This document shows, piece by piece, positions 59,928-64,000 of a stretch of DNA of 64,000 nt. Each line of letters begins with the position of its first letter. Position 1 is the first letter of the stretch. Source of the DNA: Clavelina lepadiformis (taxonomy: Eukaryota; Chordata; Ascidiacea; Aplousobranchia; Clavelinidae). The DNA lies in the NCBI RefSeq assembly GCF_947623445.1, contig NC_135242.1:9920001-9984000 (forward strand). The letters are read 5' to 3'. Under the pieces are notes generated by a model. The model was not told the origin of the DNA and did no database searches. It saw only the letters and a list, made by a program, of their open reading frames with translations. A program made the position numbers and the translations under genes.

Positions 59928-62736
59928 CACTAGTCAACACACATTTTGGTGCCAAGAAAGTTTCAACGGTTTTAGGGTATTTTTATGTCGCTGAATCCAA
60001 AAATGGCATTAGTTTTTCCGAATTGGCTCTAGTTTTTGAGATATTCCATATTTTTGTTTCAAAAAGTGCTAAAAATACGCAAATTTTGACATAGGTAAAA
60101 TTCTCTTTATACTACAACTTTGATGAGTCTACATCTGTCTTTTCAATCATGTGCATACAGTATTCTTCTATTTCTGATGCGATATTGTTAAAGACGCAAT
60201 CGTTAACACAGAGAGCCTTCTTTACGCGAATCATGTTTCATGTGAAAATCAAGCAAAAATTATAAAACTTAGGCGATGTTAGCAGTAAACAACAGATTTT
60301 TGTAACGCAAAAACAGGCGACGTCAAAGCACAAACACTACTTTTAGTAACGCTCAAAGTACATTTAGTAAGCTGTCAAAGCATGCTAATCAATCATATAT
60401 CGGTACTGTAATACAAAAAAATTAGTCGATGCTTGTAAATTTTCTTTTGTACGACTTTCTGGAATGTGATGCAGCCAAGCAGTCACGTTGGAGACTCCAA
60501 CAGTAGTCGGCCATCATATGGGCATCCCACCTGCCCTGATACCTCTCTTCCATGACCTTAATGTCCTGGTGGAACCTTTCTCCCTGCTCTTCACTTAGAT
60601 CACCAAGGTTTGCAGGAAAACGATCTAAGTGGCTGAAGAGATAATGAACCTTGATACTCATCTTCACACTCAAATCTTTCAACTTGGAAAGCATATCTTC
60701 CACCAATTCTTGGTAATTTTCAGCTTTTCGGTTACCAAGAAAGTTCTGTGTGACTAAAACAAACGATTGCCAAGCAGCAGACTCTGTGTCTGTCATGGAC
60801 TGCACAAAACACACATCTTTTATGAGTTTGCGGATCTGAGGGCCATCAAAAATGCCTGCTTTAAGCTTTTCGATGGTCAAAGCAGGAAATGTTCTGCAAA
60901 TATAGTTGAAGCAATCCCCAGTTGCAGGCAAGGCTTTCACATATTGCTTCATCAAACCAAGTTTTATGTGCAGCGGTGGAATGATGATCTTCTCTCTAGC
61001 AACTAAAGGTTCATTTATGATGTTACCTTCACCTACTCTCATGGAATCTCTAAGTGGCCACCCTTTCTTCACCCAGTGATCAGTGCGCGCTCGGCTATCC
61101 CACAAGCAGATAAAACATGGGTATTTTGTATAGCCGCTTTGCTGGCCAAGCAAAAAATTTACCATCTTCAAGTCTACACAGATTAACCATTGGTGAGAGT
61201 CATAATCCAGTTTCTGTAATACCGTTTTAATGTTGTTGTACTCTTCTTTTAGTTTTGTTGAGTGGCCAATTGGGAGAGATGCATATCTGTTACCATTATG
61301 TAGCAATACACATTTCAAACTCCTTTTCGAACTGTCTATGAATAAGCGCCACTCTTGAGGTCTATATTGTGGCACTCCCATTTTCAGCAGAAGCCCTTCG
61401 ATGTCTTTGCAGTAAACAAGTTCATCTTGTTGGCTAAAATACGGAAGTAATTCTTTCTCTCTTGTACGGTAGAATGTTATTGAAGATCGCTCAGCTCCTC
61501 CTGCTTGAATGGCTCTGGAATGAATGGACTGCTTTCGAACACACTTCCACTGCTCTCACTTGCAGAGCTTTCTACCTTTTCATGAAACTCATCATTTTCC
61601 AAGGATGTGTCAGGTAAATCACTAAATTTAGGCACAGGTACTTCCTCAGAGTGAGGCACAGGTCGCCGAGCAGATTCTAAATTTGAGTAATTCCAAGTAT
61701 TCTTTTTACGACGATTAAACCCCTTTAGGTCTACCAAACAGAAGTAGCAGTCATTAAAATGGCTTTTTGGTTCTCTCCAGACCATCGGTACACCAAACTT
61801 GAGATTTTTAAGGGTACCTTTAGTCCACTTTCTCAATCTTTCTACACATGCTTTGCAGACAATATGAGGTGCCCATGGCTTGTCTTGGTCACCAAGCTTC
61901 ACTTTAAAATACGAAAGATACACCTTCCTCACAAAATCGGTAATAGCTTTCCTTTGGTCTTTGAAGGTATATTCCCCACAGATATAACAAAACTTGTCAG
62001 GATCATTGCGACAGCTTCTTCGTGATGAACTCATAACTCTTAAATACAACTGCGCAAACTGAACGAAAATGTGACAGGTTGTCAATTCAGTCACAGGAAA
62101 ATGCATCCTCCCAGTGACAAGGCCTAAGCATATTGTCAAACTTCCACTAATGAACTCAATTCTCACTTGAATTACAAAAAACCTCCACGTTTTCCAAACT
62201 TAGTTATGTGAGCAATAGCTTGAACTTGACTCGTGGTATTCCTTTCTCTGGCTACAGAACTATTAAACTCTGATTACAACATCTTTAGTCTACAACGATA
62301 TAGCTATAAAATGAGATATTGATATGATGTGATAACTGAAGGGAGTACTCTACACTGTACATGTGGTGAACAATACAAAGAAACTGTAGCTTATCAGAAT
62401 GATGCCGAAAATGGAGTGTTTTCAATGCCTTGTTTCTGAAGTAATGGGATGCTACAATAACAAATAGACATAGTGGAGTATCTGGTCCAAAATAAGTAAT
62501 GCATACTGCCTAAGAGACATTTCCAATATGCATTTTACTGATGCTTGTGTTCACAATTGGCAGATACTAAAGTTAACGATTTTTCTCTTGTCAAAAATAA
62601 AAAACATCGATATCTCAAAAACTAGAGCCAATTCAAAGAAACGAATGTTATTTTCGGACTCAGCAGCCCAAAATTACCCAGAAACCATCAAAATATCTTT
62701 GGCACTCAAAAAAAATGTTTTTTTTGTTGGCCAGTG
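59928..62736 (-). mobile_element. CACTA/EnSpm-like DNA transposon (2809 bp)
   Basis: The ends CACTAGTC and, inverted, CACTGGCC begin long imperfect inverted repeats of roughly 120-130 bp. These contain a shared AATTGGCTCTAGTTTTTGAG block at 60022-60042 and 62610-62630. Both sides carry TTA (59925-59927 and 62737-62739), a 3-bp duplication. CACT ends with a 3-bp duplication are the hallmark of CACTA elements. The protein similarity alone would not settle the class. Confidence 0.75.
60422..62034 (-). pseudogene. Transposase-like protein of the CACTA-like element, internally deleted
   Basis: ATG at 62034. The first frame (to 61477) begins MSSSRRSCRND. It has zinc-binding pairs CYICGEYTF, HIVCKACVERLRKW and CYFCLVDLKGFNRRKK, then RPVPHSEEVPVPKF and an acidic stretch. 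It ends at a stop soon after EELSDL. A second frame is open from about 61465 down to 60422: YRTREKELLPYFSQQDELVY, WRLFIDSSKRSLKCVLLHNG, SHQWLICVDLKMVNFLLGQQ, YTKYPCFICLWDSR, and GDLSEEQGERFHQDIK with RYQGRWD. Homologues that I remember carry both parts in one protein with extra residues between them, so a small deletion and a frame change at about 61470 inactivated this copy. I know the family as a widespread invertebrate transposon protein but not its formal name. Confidence 0.72.
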
Positions 62737-63131
62737 TTATCATCATATTTTTCATTGATATGCTTAACTTTTTCATAATCATTGAGTAATCTATGAAAAT
62801 ATTCCCAAATGAAATTTTGAACAAAAATACATTTCCAATCATCAGCAACAGTCATTTTGAAATACCCACCTCCATTTAAAACACCCAACCCAAGAACTTG
62901 TGTAATAGTATAAACAATATATCCATCAATGCTTCCAGCATATTCTTTATTCATTGGGTGAAAGTAAAATTCACAATTTTTAATAATAATCTCATTCCTC
63001 ATGTTTTTTTTATTATCATGCAAAGTATAAAAACAACTTAAAAATAATATATCCTATAATAAAAGGATATTTCAGACTAGTCGACAAAACAAAATTACAA
63101 TTTTGAAAATAATAAAAATGAAGATTTAGAT

Positions 63132-64000
63132 CAGGGGTTCTTAAACTGGGGGGCGTGTAAAATTCATAAGGGAGGCGCGAGAGATGACAAACTGTCTTTG
63201 AGCAATGACTAAACATGCTTTCTTGTGTTCCACTATAGGTTTATTTTTTCTGAAATTTTAAAGTGTGGCACAATGGCAATAACATTTTAGAAATTTCATT
63301 AGTGAAATACGTCAGTTGTAACGTCATAAGATTCCACAGTGTGGCTGCTGTATTTGTACCAAAACCGGAGTTCAGACCAATTAGAAAACACTACTAGACC
63401 TACCGTGGTACACTACAGTCTCCGGAGTAACCAGTGGTATAGTAGGCAAAGTGCTTTGGAAGTAAATCACGAAGTGTTAGCCTCGTAGCAGTTGCCAGCG
63501 CGACTGCGTAAGAAAGCTGTTGTAATTGTTATTGCCCCCATTGTATGAAAAAGCTATTCCTGCTGACTAGAAGCAATGTCAGCCAATATTAAAGTCATAA
63601 AGTGAAGTAAAACTTAAGCTTAGTATTGATTTAATAACCAGGTATAAAACTAATTGTATTGGCACAAAATACGTGGAAAGAGAAAGTATGACAGAAGTTA
63701 TCTGAAGTATGACTTTATAGATGCCACAGTGAACGGAAAAGTTGTACCGCAATGCGTGATATGCTTTGAAAATCTAAGCAACAACGTTTTGAGACCAAGT
63801 TGTTTGCAGTTTCAACTTCAAACGAAAAACCCTGGACCATCAAGCAATCAAAAAACCATCAAGATAAACTTTTGGATTTTTTTGAAGCAAGAAAAATTCT
63901 TTCAAAAAAATGAAGACTGCGAGTAGTGAGCGCTTTCGCCAGTCATCCTCTGCGTAAGTAGTGGAAGCGTCTTTCAAAATCGCTCACATGAGTGCTCAAG
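63132..64000 (+). mobile_element. ZBED-type hAT element, left part, runs off the window
   Basis: Begins CAGGGGTTCTTAAACTGGGG after a TTAGAT flank. It shares its first 60 or so bases with the inverted copy at 12678-12739. The transposase start lies at 63654. Confidence 0.7.
63654..64000 (+). pseudogene. hAT (ZBED5/FAM200-like) transposase N-terminus, frameshifted
   Basis: The frame reads KRKYDRSYLKYDFID, VNGKVVPQCVICFENLSNNV and LRPSCLQF, the BED-like finger of this family (C-x2-C is present, but the expected histidines are changed to QF.LQTK). FWIFLKQEKFF follows. After a frame change near 63905 EASFKIAHMSAQ appears, resembling the family's EASYxIAxxIAK block. It is cut by the window end. 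The altered histidines and the shift point to a dead copy. Confidence 0.65.

Larger units (their letters stand above)
59864..63020 (-). pseudogene. Unknown ORF split by a CACTA-like transposon
   Basis: On the minus strand an open frame (first ATG at 63002) runs through GYFKMTVADDWKCIFV and YFHRLLNDYEKVKHINE up to the transposon edge at 62737. If the element and one copy of the TTA duplication are removed, the frame continues without a stop through 59927-59864 for about 20 further codons, ending QNESN and TAA. This supports real coding sequence at the insertion site. I do not recognise the protein. It may be a host exon or part of another mobile element. An intron acceptor could lie near 62900 (CACAAG on the gene strand). 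Confidence 0.5.

Noticed and set aside
1..64000. CRISPR arrays, bacterial operons, tRNA genes
   Set aside because: None seen. The DNA is eukaryotic, and no regular spacer-repeat array or tRNA-like cloverleaf with A and B boxes was noticed by eye.

Overview
The window is animal nuclear DNA. It is AT-rich, all recognisable genes are split by GT-AG introns, and much of the intron and intergenic space consists of transposable elements. The host genes are a signal peptide peptidase, a quinone-oxidoreductase-like enzyme and an Hv1 proton channel. Together with the short rDNA spacers captured inside one transposon, they suit an invertebrate deuterostome, and I lean to an ascidian tunicate. That assignment is an inference, not a proof. 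All exon models were made by eye from splice sites, reading-phase agreement and remembered family motifs.

Host genes from left to right. (1) The last exons of a C2H2 zinc-finger gene (+, 409-2625). (2) A complete 11-exon signal peptide peptidase gene (-, 11434-3869, 368 residues, all phases agree). (3) A weaker three-exon candidate gene of unknown function (+, 15851-18685) and a lone candidate exon (23335-23529). (4) A zinc-independent medium-chain dehydrogenase of the QOR-like-2 type (+, nine exons, 24006-36997, first residues not found). (5) A voltage-gated proton channel Hv1 (-, five exons, 45728-37668, extreme N-terminus unresolved), convergent with the dehydrogenase gene. (6) A coding-looking ORF of unknown identity (-, about 63002 to 59864) that is split by a transposon.

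Mobile elements make up the rest. A pogo-like TA-flanked element (5669-6949) carries a contiguous piece of the rRNA unit (18S end, ITS1, 5.8S, ITS2, 28S start) inside intron 4 of the peptidase gene, in the same orientation as that gene. A decayed piggyBac transposase (20233-22517) is interrupted by a second pogo-like MITE (21107-21694). A P element with an 8-bp target duplication (26047-28448) and a decayed Ty3/gypsy pol region (about 30870-33760) sit in introns of the dehydrogenase gene. A full hAT element (38845-41355) sits in the last intron of Hv1. A LINE endonuclease remnant lies at 47640-49160. A hAT-type element with an uninterrupted 669-residue transposase spans 51509-54986. Next to it, two convergent genes (55352-56623 + and 56671-58928 -) look like the two halves of a P-type transposase. 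A CACTA-like element (59928-62736) splits the unknown ORF, and a ZBED-type hAT element starts at 63132 and runs off the end.

The strongest candidates for something not described before are the rDNA-carrying transposon inside a host intron, the convergent split P-type transposase, and the CACTA insertion whose removal restores an open reading frame.
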